Shown one piece after another: positions 1 to 5,996 of a stretch of DNA of 5,996 nt. The stretch comes from Bacillota bacterium (GTDB lineage: Bacteria; Bacillota; Clostridia; Christensenellales; Aristaeellaceae). The notes under the pieces are model-generated. The model did no database searches. It was not told the origin of the DNA and was given only the letters and a program-made list of their open reading frames with translations. The position numbers and the translations under genes were made by a program. The stretch's first letter is position 1, and the number at the start of each line of letters is the position of its first letter. The stretch spans positions 1 through 5,996 of the forward strand of contig JAEZTD010000416.1 of the NCBI GenBank assembly GCA_023443705.1. Direction: 5' to 3'.

Positions 1-159
1 CGCCCCGCATTCAACCGCGGGCAGAGCGCGCCTGGCGGCAACCCCCGCCCCGGCTTCAATAAAGATGCCCCCGCTCCCGGCGCGGAGGGCAGACCGCCTC
101 GCCCCGCATTCAACCGCGGACAGGGCGCGCCCGGCAACCGCCCCGGCTTCAAAAAGGAC
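1..159 (+). repeat. Imperfect in-frame direct repeat in the RsmB N-terminal extension
   Basis: Bases 1-66 and 100-159 are two copies of one unit, offset by 99 bases (33 codons). The first 20 bases of each are identical, and the second copy is shorter by two codons in the middle. Both encode RPAFNRGQ, then APG, then RPGF followed by N/K-K-D. A short [RK]-x-[AG]-F-[NK] word recurs at codons 1, 16, 34, 47 and 60 of the visible frame; the last is KRGFK at 178-192. The array touches base 1 and may continue upstream. The unit length is a multiple of three and lies inside the rsmB frame, so this is a protein-coding repeat, not a CRISPR or intergenic repeat. Confidence 0.85.
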
Positions 160-1587
160 TTCCACGCCCCAGGTGGGAAGCGCGGCTTCAAACCCGGCGC
201 AAACATCCACAAGGATGCGCCGACCGGCGACAAGCCCGCAAAACCCCTCGGCGCGGACGCCCGGCGCATCGCGCTGGACGCGCTCCTTGACGTCTCTGCC
301 TCCGGCGCGTACTCCACGCTGTCGCTGGACGGGCACCTGCGCAAGAGCCGCATCGACCCGCAGGACAAGCGGCTGGCCACGATGATCTTCTACACCGCCC
401 TTGAAAACCGGCTGAAGATCGATTACGCGCTGAAACAGTTTGTGGAGAAGATGCCCGACCAGAAGGTCGAGTGCATCCTGCACATCGCGGCGGCCCAGCT
501 CCTTCTGATGGACAAGATCCCCGACTACGCGGCGGTGGACGCGGCGGTCAACCAGACCCGCGCGCTGGAACGGGAGCCCTATGTGGGGCTCGTCAACGGC
601 TCGCTGCGCACGCTCATCCGCGCCCGGGACGCGGGCGAGATCAAGTGGCCCGACCGGAGCAATCCGCTCCACTATCTCTCCATAATGCATTCGCTGCCGG
701 AGGCGCTGGCCGCGAAGCTGATCGACGATTACGGCCTCGAGGAGGCCGAGCGCATCATCGCCTACCGGCCGGAACTGCGCACAGAGACCGTGCGCCCCAA
801 CCTGACGCAGATGACCCCGGAGTCCTTCGAGGCCTACGGCCGGGACAAGGGCTGGGCGATTGATAAAGGCGTCGCCCCCGTCGCTTTCCGGCTGACCCGC
901 CCCGGTGACCTGACCAATGACCCGGACTATAAGGCCGGCCTCTTCAGCGTGCAGGGCGAGGGCTCGATGCTGGCGGCGCTGGCGCTGGAGCCCCGGCGCG
1001 CCGGAAACTACCTGGACGCCTGCGCCGCGCCGGGCGGAAAATCCGCGCTGATCGCGGAGATCATGCAGCTGACCGGCCGCGTCCAGTCCTGGGATGTGCA
1101 CGCCCACCGGGTGGAACTGATCCAGGCCACCAAGAAGCGGTTGCGCCTGGACAACCTGCGCCCGGCCCAACGGGACGCCGCCGTCCGCCGGGAGGATCTG
1201 GACGCCGCCTTTGACGGTGTGCTCATCGACGCGCCCTGTTCGGGTCTGGGCGTCATGCACGACAAGCCCGACATCAAATACCGGGTCAGCGAGGCCGACC
1301 TCAAAAGCCTGCCGGAACTTCAAAAGCGCATTCTCGACGCCTGCGCGCCTTACGTCGCGCCGGGCGGGCTCTTGGTCTACGCCACTTGTACGATCCTGAA
1401 GGACGAAAACGAGCGGCAGGTGCGGGACTTCCTGCGCCGCCATCCGGAGTTTGAGCCGGAAACCGACACCGCCTATTTGCCGGAGCCGCTCAGGCCCCTC
1501 GCGGTGGATGGGATGGCCCAGTTGCAAGCCTACCAATGGAACGCCGAGGGCTTCTTCATCGCCCGGATGCGAAGGAAACGGCCATGA
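1..1587 (+). CDS. rsmB: 16S rRNA (cytosine-C5) methyltransferase RsmB, 5' partial, with low-complexity N-terminal extension
   Basis: RsmB (Sun/Fmu) methylates C967 (E. coli numbering) of 16S rRNA using SAM, in the cytoplasm. The frame is open from base 1 to the TGA at 1585-1587, giving 528 visible residues. From about base 250 it matches the family: a NusB-like RNA-binding N-domain (ARRIALDALLDV at 259-294), then the Rossmann methyltransferase domain. That domain has the SAM motif DACAAPGGKS (1015-1044), motif IV DAPCSGLG with its Cys at 1237-1239, and motif VI YATCT with the catalytic Cys at 1387-1389. The core is about 445 residues, normal for RsmB. The 83 residues before it are Gly/Pro/Arg/Lys-rich and repetitive. 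No ATG, GTG or TTG occurs in frame before the ATG at 382, and starting there would delete part of the NusB-like domain, so the true start lies left of the window. Minor oddity: the usual VQDEASML segment reads VQGEGSML. The stop overlaps the rlmN start. Function is near certain; the role of the extension is unknown. Confidence 0.95.
   Translation, partial: RPAFNRGQSAPGGNPRPGFNKDAPAPGAEGRPPRPAFNRGQGAPGNRPGFKKDFHAPGGKRGFKPGANIHKDAPTGDKPAKPLGADARRIALDALLDVSASGAYSTLSLDGHLRKSRIDPQDKRLATMIFYTALENRLKIDYALKQFVEKMPDQKVECILHIAAAQLLLMDKIPDYAAVDAAVNQTRALEREPYVGLVNGSLRTLIRARDAGEIKWPDRSNPLHYLSIMHSLPEALAAKLIDDYGLEEAERIIAYRPELRTETVRPNLTQMTPESFEAYGRDKGWAIDKGVAPVAFRLTRPGDLTNDPDYKAGLFSVQGEGSMLAALALEPRRAGNYLDACAAPGGKSALIAEIMQLTGRVQSWDVHAHRVELIQATKKRLRLDNLRPAQRDAAVRREDLDAAFDGVLIDAPCSGLGVMHDKPDIKYRVSEADLKSLPELQKRILDACAPYVAPGGLLVYATCTILKDENERQVRDFLRRHPEFEPETDTAYLPEPLRPLAVDGMAQLQAYQWNAEGFFIARMRRKRP
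1572..1576 (+). promoter_or_regulatory. Ribosome binding site of rlmN
   Basis: AAGGA lies 7 bases before the ATG at 1584, inside the last codons of rsmB. It supports 1584 rather than the in-frame ATG at 1536 as the rlmN start. The ATGA at 1584-1587 makes start and stop overlap, which suggests translational coupling to rsmB. Confidence 0.7.
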
Positions 1588-2627
1588 CGGACCTACTCTC
1601 CATGACGCCGGAAGAGCTCTCCGCCCTCGTCAAAGGGCTGGGACTGCCCGCCTTCCGCGCGAAACAGCTCCACGAATGGCTGCTGCGCGGCGAGGATTTC
1701 ACGGCGATGACGAACCTCCCGGATAAGCTGCGCGCCGCTCTTTCGGAAAAGGCCGCCGCGCAGCCGGTGGCGATCCTAAAATCCGTCCGCTCAAAGGTCG
1801 ACGAGACTGAAAAGCTCCTCTACCGCCTATCGGACGGCAACATCATCGAGGGCGTCGTGATGCGCTACCGCCACGGCGACACGCTGTGCGTATCAACCCA
1901 GGTAGGCTGCCGGATGGGCTGCGCCTTCTGCGCGTCGACGCTGGGCGGCCTCGTTCGAAACCTCACCCCCGGCGAGCTCTTGGGGCAGATCGTCCAGGTG
2001 GACAAGATGCTGCGCCCGGAGGGCCGCCGCGTACACAACGTGGTCTTGATGGGCAGCGGCGAACCGCTGGACAACTACGAAAACGTGTTGAAATTCCTGC
2101 GCCTCGCCACCGACGAAAAGGGGCTCAACCTGTCCGCGCGGGGCATATCGCTCTCCACCTGCGGCCTCGTGCCGGGCATCCGCCGCCTCGCGGATGAGGG
2201 CATTCCGGTGACGCTTTCGGTCTCGCTCCACGCGCCGGACGACGAGACGCGCAAAATCCTGATGCCGGTGGCGAACGCCTACGCGATCGACGACATCCTC
2301 GCCGCCTGCCGGTACTACATCGAGAAGACCGGGCGCAGGGTGATCTTTGAATACGCGCTGGCGGGGAACATCAACTGCGACGTGCGCCACGCCGACCTCC
2401 TGGCGAAGAAGCTGCGCGGCATGCAGTGCCATGTCAACCTGATCCCGCTCAACCACGTTGAGGAGAGCGCCCTTACCCCGCCGCCCCCCGGTGCGGTGGA
2501 AGCGTTCCTTACAAGGCTGACCCAGCTTCACATCTCCGCCACCCGCCGGCGCGAGATGGGCGACGACATCGAAGGCGCCTGCGGCCAACTGCGCAGGCGC
2601 GTACTGGAAGAGGTGAATCCGTCGTGA
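1584..2627 (+). CDS. rlmN: Dual-specificity RNA methyltransferase RlmN (radical SAM)
   Basis: RlmN makes 2-methyladenosine at A2503 of 23S rRNA and, in characterised members, at A37 of some tRNAs. It uses a [4Fe-4S] cluster and two SAM molecules. The 347-residue product has the family's usual length. A small N-terminal helical domain (LVKGLGLPAFRAKQLHEWL, about residues 16-34) precedes the radical-SAM barrel. The cluster motif CX3CX2C is C109, C113 and C116. The two cysteines of the methyl-transfer mechanism are present: C102 in TLCVSTQVGC (equivalent to E. coli C118) and C333 in ACGQL (equivalent to C355). The SAM-contact motif GSGEPLDNYENV is intact. The start at 1584 is chosen because it follows an AAGGA site and gives the normal N-terminus MTDLLSMTPEEL; an in-frame ATG at 1536 lies inside rsmB and would add 16 unrelated residues. 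It overlaps rsmB and the phosphatase gene by 4 bases each. No key residue is missing. Confidence 0.97.
   Translation: MTDLLSMTPEELSALVKGLGLPAFRAKQLHEWLLRGEDFTAMTNLPDKLRAALSEKAAAQPVAILKSVRSKVDETEKLLYRLSDGNIIEGVVMRYRHGDTLCVSTQVGCRMGCAFCASTLGGLVRNLTPGELLGQIVQVDKMLRPEGRRVHNVVLMGSGEPLDNYENVLKFLRLATDEKGLNLSARGISLSTCGLVPGIRRLADEGIPVTLSVSLHAPDDETRKILMPVANAYAIDDILAACRYYIEKTGRRVIFEYALAGNINCDVRHADLLAKKLRGMQCHVNLIPLNHVEESALTPPPPGAVEAFLTRLTQLHISATRRREMGDDIEGACGQLRRRVLEEVNPS
2606..2613 (+). promoter_or_regulatory. Ribosome binding site of the PP2C gene
   Basis: The purine run GGAAGAGG ends 10 bases before the GTG at 2624. It supports this GTG start, the only initiator that preserves the conserved N-terminal PP2C strand and the RPTNED motif. 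The GTGA at 2624-2627 overlaps the rlmN stop. Confidence 0.6.
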
Positions 2628-3340
2628 AGGCCTACGCGGCGACGCACGTTGGCAGGGTGCGCCCCACCAATGAAGACGCCTATTACCTCCCTGGAGACGG
2701 GGAGGGTTTTGCCGCGGTCGCCGACGGCATGGGCGGGCACCAGGCGGGCGAGGTGGCCAGCGCCATCGCAATCCGGGAATTCACCGACGAGGTCCGCGGC
2801 AAGGCCCCTTCGGAGGATGTACTCAAGGAGGCGGTGCGCCGCGCCAACGCCGCCATTTACCAAGAGGGAACCCGCGACCCGTCCAAGCGCGGCATGGGCA
2901 CCACGCTGACGGCGCTGTGGTACGACGCCGACAACGTGTACCTGACCCACGTGGGCGACAGCCGCGCTTACCTCCTGCGCAACCGCGCGCTGATGCAGCT
3001 TTCCAACGACCATTCGCTGGTGGGCGAACTCTTGGCACTGGGCGAAATCACGGCCGAGCAGGCGCTGAGCCACCCCCAGCGCAATTTCATCACCCGGGCG
3101 CTGGGCACCAGCCGGAAGACCGAGCCGGACATCCTGCACCTGGACTTCCAGCCCGGCGACGCGTGGCTGTTGTGCTCCGACGGCCTGACCAACCACCTGC
3201 GCACCGCCGAGATCGCGGAGGTTCTGCTGCGCGACATCCCCTGGCCGGACAAGCTGAAGACGCTGATCGAAATGGCGCTGGAGCGCGGCGGCCGCGACAA
3301 CATCACCACCGTGGCCGTCACCAGGGAGGCGATCGTATGA
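2624..3340 (+). CDS. prpC: PP2C-family Ser/Thr protein phosphatase (PrpC/Stp type)
   Basis: This is a metal-dependent (PPM/PP2C) phosphatase that removes phosphate from Ser/Thr residues. Here it is the expected antagonist of the kinase encoded directly downstream. The 238 residues form a single catalytic domain with no added domains or membrane segment, so it should be cytosolic. All signature motifs are present: RPTNED (D18), VADGMGGH (D34), GMGTT (90-94), HVGDSR (D112), CSDGL (D186) and GRDNIT (D225). D18, D34, D186 and D225 supply the Mn/Mg-binding acidic residues of the family. The flap segment between the HVGDSR and CSDGL motifs, including NDHSLVGELLALGEI and HPQRNFITRALG, matches bacterial PrpC/Stp1 proteins. 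The start is a GTG overlapping the rlmN stop, and the stop overlaps the kinase ATG. The symbol follows B. subtilis prpC; stp is an equivalent name. Confidence 0.95.
   Translation: MKAYAATHVGRVRPTNEDAYYLPGDGEGFAAVADGMGGHQAGEVASAIAIREFTDEVRGKAPSEDVLKEAVRRANAAIYQEGTRDPSKRGMGTTLTALWYDADNVYLTHVGDSRAYLLRNRALMQLSNDHSLVGELLALGEITAEQALSHPQRNFITRALGTSRKTEPDILHLDFQPGDAWLLCSDGLTNHLRTAEIAEVLLRDIPWPDKLKTLIEMALERGGRDNITTVAVTREAIV
3323..3329 (+). promoter_or_regulatory. Ribosome binding site of prkC
   Basis: AGGGAGG ends 7 bases before the ATG at 3337, within the last codons of the phosphatase gene. It fixes the kinase start at 3337; the same frame is open far upstream but has no kinase homology there. The ATGA at 3337-3340 overlaps the phosphatase stop. 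Confidence 0.8.
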
Positions 3341-5160
3341 ACGAGCGCATCCTTTCCGGCCGGTACATCCTGAATGAAATCATCGGCACCGGCGGCATGG
3401 CGGTGGTCTACCGCGCCTGGGACCGAACCGAACTGCGCGAGGTCGCCGTCAAGGTGCTGCGCAGCGAATACTCCGAGGATGAGGACTTCATCCGCCGCTT
3501 CAACAACGAGGCGCGCGCCGCCTCGCAGATGTCCCACCCCAACATCGTCGGCATGTACGACGTGGGCCAGGACGGCGACAGCCGCTACATCGTCATGGAG
3601 TACGTCAAGGGGCGCACTTTGAAGGATGTCATCCGCCAGAGCGGGCGGCTGAAGCCCCAGCGCGCGGTGCAGATGGCGCTGCGCATTCTGGCGGCGGTGG
3701 ATCACGCCCACAAGAGCCACATCGTACACCGGGACATCAAGCCCCAGAACATTCTGGTGGACGCAGAGGGCACCGTCAAGGTGGCGGACTTCGGCATCGC
3801 CCGGGCGATGAATTCCACCACCCAGACCTATACCGATTCCAACAACGTCATGGGCTCGGTGCACTACTTCTCACCGGAGCAGGCCTCCGGCCAGATGGCG
3901 GACGAAAAGAGCGACCTGTACTCCGTCGGCGTGGTGCTGTACGAAATGGTCACCGGACAGGTGCCCTTCGACGGCGAGACGGCGGTTTCAGTTGCGCTCA
4001 AGCACGTGCAGGAGCCGCCCAAGAGTACCCGGCTGATCGAGCCGCAGGTCTCAAAGGGATTGGATGAGGTCATCCTGAAGGCGCTGGACAAGGAAGCTTC
4101 CCGTCGCTACCAGACCGCCGCGGACATGGCGGCGGACCTGAAACGGGCCATCAAGAGCCCCAAGGGCGGCTTTGTCACCACCCAGCCGGAATCCGCCTCC
4201 CGGGCGGAACGCCGCAAAAAGCGCCAGCTGACGGCGAAGCGCCTGCGCAAATACGCCCTCATCGCGGGCGCGGTCATCCTGCTCGGCGCCCTCGCCTACT
4301 ACGGCGTGATGCTCTACAACAGCCTTTTCGCGCGGGTGCGGGTGCCCAACCTGGTCATGCTGGACCTTGAAACCGCCGTTGCGGATCTCAAGGATCTGGG
4401 CCTCACCTACACCATCGACGAGCGCCACAACGACGAGGTCAGCATGGGCATCGTCACCGCCCAATACCCGGACGCAGACACCGCCGCGGTGCCGGGCGCC
4501 CGCGTACAGCTCACCGTCAGCCTCGGCAAGGAAAAGCTGATGATGCCAAAGCTCCTCGAACTCACCCGCTCCGAGGCGGTGCACATCATCGAGGACAACG
4601 ACCTGGTGCTGGGCGAGGTAAAGCTGGTCATCTCCCAGTCCCCGCCGGGCACCGTTGTGGAGCAGAGCCCCGCCGTCAACGAATGGGTCAAACCCGGCGA
4701 CCTGGTGGGCCTCACCATCAGCGGCGAAAGCGCGCCGATGCCGGAACTGACCGGCTATACGCTCAGTGAAGCCAAGTCTATCCTGGTGGCCGCGGGCTTC
4801 GCGCTTGGCAATGTGACCGAAGTCGACAGCGAAGAGCCGGAGGGTTCCGTCATCGCCCAGAGCATCCAGCCGGAGGTGGCTTCGCTGCTTTCGACGCCGG
4901 TGGACCTCACCATCAGCCGCGTGACCGTGCCGGTTTACCGGGCGACGACTTCCATCACCATCGTGGTGCCCGCGGAGGGCGCGAAGGTCAGCTGCACCGT
5001 CGAGGAATCGGCCGGCGAGCGCGAGGTCTATGGAGAGACCCTCGAAGGCGGCGAACACACCATCAAACTGACGCTGGAATCCCCGGAACCCGGCGCGCAC
5101 ACGGTTCGCGTGTACATCAGCGGCGAACTCGCCGCGGAAAAGGATCTGATCTTCGAGTGA
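3337..5160 (+). CDS. prkC: PASTA-domain Ser/Thr protein kinase (PrkC/StkP/PknB type)
   Basis: This is a single-pass membrane Hanks-type kinase of 607 residues; B. subtilis PrkC is about 650. Family members bind muropeptides or lipid II through extracellular PASTA repeats and phosphorylate cell-wall, division and translation proteins. The kinase domain spans about residues 10-270: glycine loop GTGGMAVV (17-24), Lys39, helix-C Glu58, HRDIKPQN with catalytic Asp133, DFG at 151-153, a Thr-rich activation loop, SPE (179-181) and Asp193 of DLYSVG. All catalytic residues are intact, so it should be active. A short basic linker (about 271-305) leads to one membrane helix (about 307-327). Outside the membrane are three PASTA repeats (about 336-397, 401-463, 467-528), then a 79-residue beta-rich C-terminal domain (529-607) that is not PASTA. 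The ATG at 3337 has a good AGGGAGG site and overlaps the phosphatase stop. The gene is the natural partner of that phosphatase. Confidence 0.97.
   Translation: MNERILSGRYILNEIIGTGGMAVVYRAWDRTELREVAVKVLRSEYSEDEDFIRRFNNEARAASQMSHPNIVGMYDVGQDGDSRYIVMEYVKGRTLKDVIRQSGRLKPQRAVQMALRILAAVDHAHKSHIVHRDIKPQNILVDAEGTVKVADFGIARAMNSTTQTYTDSNNVMGSVHYFSPEQASGQMADEKSDLYSVGVVLYEMVTGQVPFDGETAVSVALKHVQEPPKSTRLIEPQVSKGLDEVILKALDKEASRRYQTAADMAADLKRAIKSPKGGFVTTQPESASRAERRKKRQLTAKRLRKYALIAGAVILLGALAYYGVMLYNSLFARVRVPNLVMLDLETAVADLKDLGLTYTIDERHNDEVSMGIVTAQYPDADTAAVPGARVQLTVSLGKEKLMMPKLLELTRSEAVHIIEDNDLVLGEVKLVISQSPPGTVVEQSPAVNEWVKPGDLVGLTISGESAPMPELTGYTLSEAKSILVAAGFALGNVTEVDSEEPEGSVIAQSIQPEVASLLSTPVDLTISRVTVPVYRATTSITIVVPAEGAKVSCTVEESAGEREVYGETLEGGEHTIKLTLESPEPGAHTVRVYISGELAAEKDLIFE
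5138..5144 (+). promoter_or_regulatory. Probable ribosome binding site of rsgA
   Basis: AAAAGGA ends 12 bases before the GTG at 5157, slightly long spacing. It supports the GTG overlapping the kinase stop as the rsgA start. The match is weaker than at the other junctions, and coupling to prkC translation may compensate. Confidence 0.45.
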
Positions 5161-5996
5161 CGGCGCAATTGGAGGGCTTGGTCTTAAAGGGCATAGGGGG
5201 TTTCTACACCGTTCTCTCGGAGGGCGGTGCGCGCCAAACGCTACGCGCGCAGAGCAAGCTGCGCCGCCAAAAGTTGAAGCCGATGGTGGGCGACCACATC
5301 CGCTTCGAGCCCGCCGCAGAGGGTGAGGAGGGCTGGATGGTCGCCATTCTGCCCCGGAAGAACAGCCTCTTGCGCCCGCCGGTGTCAAACATCGACGTAG
5401 CGGTGCTGGTGGTCGCCGCGGCCTCTCCCGATCCGGACCTCCTGCTCCTCGACCGGATGCTGGTGGCCGCGCGGCAGGCGGGCATTTCGCCCGTCGTAGC
5501 GGTCAACAAGCGCGATCTAGCGCCGGAAAGGGCGGACGGGATCCTCGCCGCCTGCAGGGGCGCGGCGGACGGTGCTTTCGCCGTCTGCGCCAGGAGCGGC
5601 GAGGGCATCAACGCGCTCCGGGACGCGCTTCAAGGCAGCGTGCACGCACTGGCCGGGCAGTCCGGCGCGGGCAAATCCACGCTGATCAACGCGCTCTACG
5701 GCCTCACGCTCGCAACCGGGCAGGTTTCCCGCATTGAGCGCGGGCGGCACACCACCCGGCATTCGGAGCTGATCGCCCTTCCCGGCGGCGGCATGGTGCT
5801 GGACACCCCCGGATTCAGCCTGCTGGAGAGCGATCTGATCGAGCCAATCCATCTCAAGGAGTATTACCCCGAATTCGCGCCCTTCGAGGGGGAGTGCCGC
5901 TTCAACCCCTGTGCCCACGCGTCGGAGCCCGGCTGCGCGGTGCGCGACGCGGTGGGGCGCGGTGAAATTGACGCCGGCCGGCACGAGCGCTACCGG
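5157..5996 (+). CDS. rsgA: Ribosome small-subunit-dependent GTPase RsgA (YloQ/CpgA), 3' partial
   Basis: RsgA is a late 30S assembly GTPase that checks and releases the immature subunit, with GTP hydrolysis stimulated by the 30S. 280 residues are visible and the frame is open at the window edge; the family is about 290-300, so roughly the last ten residues are missing. An N-terminal OB-fold (about 1-70) precedes a circularly permuted GTPase domain with motif order G4-G5-G1-G2-G3: NKRD (117-120), VCARSGEG (143-150), GQSGAGKS (167-174), GRHTT (196-200) and DTPG (216-219). The C-terminal zinc knuckle is CX4CXHX5C (C247, C252, H254, C260). G5 has Cys-Ala where Ser-Ala is usual, a mild change. The chosen start is the GTG overlapping the kinase stop (GTGA); a TTG at 5169 would also keep the conserved EGLVLKGIGGFYTV segment and cannot be excluded. 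A PrkC-linked position fits reports that B. subtilis CpgA is phosphorylated by PrkC. Confidence 0.96.
   Translation, partial: MTAQLEGLVLKGIGGFYTVLSEGGARQTLRAQSKLRRQKLKPMVGDHIRFEPAAEGEEGWMVAILPRKNSLLRPPVSNIDVAVLVVAAASPDPDLLLLDRMLVAARQAGISPVVAVNKRDLAPERADGILAACRGAADGAFAVCARSGEGINALRDALQGSVHALAGQSGAGKSTLINALYGLTLATGQVSRIERGRHTTRHSELIALPGGGMVLDTPGFSLLESDLIEPIHLKEYYPEFAPFEGECRFNPCAHASEPGCAVRDAVGRGEIDAGRHERYR

Noticed and set aside
1..159. CRISPR-like or mobile-element direct repeats
   Set aside because: The repeats are in frame with rsmB, imperfect, and differ by whole codons, with no spacer pattern; they encode a protein repeat.
65..385. A plus-strand 106-codon frame beginning ATG at 65
   Set aside because: It is a shifted frame of the repeat-rich start of rsmB. 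Frame 1 runs without stops from base 1 into the NusB-like domain and explains the region.
1536..1583. Earlier in-frame ATG for rlmN
   Set aside because: It sits inside the rsmB coding region, adds 16 residues absent from RlmN proteins, and the ATG at 1584 has a well-placed AAGGA.
2917..3336. Upstream extension of the kinase frame by 140 codons
   Set aside because: This part is the phosphatase gene read in another frame; its translation is low-complexity Arg/Pro-rich, while 3337 has a strong ribosome binding site and gives a canonical kinase N-terminus.
1893..3864. Overlapping minus-strand open frames of 292, 222 and 298 codons (1893-2771, 2528-3196, 2968-3864)
   Set aside because: All are antisense shadows of rlmN, prpC and prkC with no motifs; they also overlap each other.
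5161..5185. Alternative rsgA start at TTG 5169, or a start driven by the GGAGGG at 5171-5176
   Set aside because: TTG 5169 lacks a good upstream site, and no initiator codon lies at proper spacing after GGAGGG in the rsgA frame. The GTG overlap matches the pattern of the other junctions, though TTG 5169 is not fully excluded.
4051..5388. A 445-codon open frame on the minus strand opposite the kinase and the start of rsgA
   Set aside because: It lies antisense to well-supported genes, its translation is Gly/Ala/Arg/Asp/His-rich with no recognisable domain, and long antisense frames are expected in GC-rich coding DNA.
5517..5984. Minus-strand 155-codon frame opposite rsgA
   Set aside because: It is antisense to the G motifs and zinc knuckle of RsgA and has no recognisable domain.

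Overview
The window is a compact, GC-rich, fully plus-strand housekeeping cluster. It reads rsmB (5' end missing) - rlmN - PP2C phosphatase (prpC/stp) - PASTA-domain Ser/Thr kinase (prkC/stkP) - rsgA (3' end missing). This order is characteristic of Bacillota, where it usually follows priA-def-fmt and precedes rpe. Together with the PASTA kinase it suggests a GC-rich clostridial-type member of the Bacillota. Genus or species cannot be told from this sequence alone.

Layout: 1-1587 encodes the 16S rRNA m5C methyltransferase RsmB. Its core is complete, and it is preceded by a low-complexity, basic Gly/Pro/Arg/Lys extension that runs off the left edge and contains a direct repeat. 1584-2627 encodes the radical-SAM methyltransferase RlmN. 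2624-3340 encodes a minimal PP2C phosphatase. 3337-5160 encodes a membrane-anchored kinase with three PASTA repeats and an extra C-terminal extracellular domain. 5157-5996 encodes the circularly permuted GTPase RsgA, which probably lacks only about its last ten residues.

Each of the four gene junctions is a 4-base ATGA or GTGA start/stop overlap, so there is no intergenic DNA. No promoter, terminator, RNA gene, mobile element or CRISPR array was seen. The genes are almost certainly one transcript with coupled translation.

Functionally, the cluster joins ribosome modification and assembly (RsmB, RlmN, RsgA) to a reversible Ser/Thr phosphorylation switch that senses the cell wall (PrkC and its phosphatase). 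In Bacillus subtilis RsgA (CpgA) is a reported PrkC substrate, so the linkage is probably meaningful. I see no evidence of a new system. The least ordinary features are the repeat-bearing N-terminal extension of RsmB and the non-PASTA C-terminal domain of the kinase.
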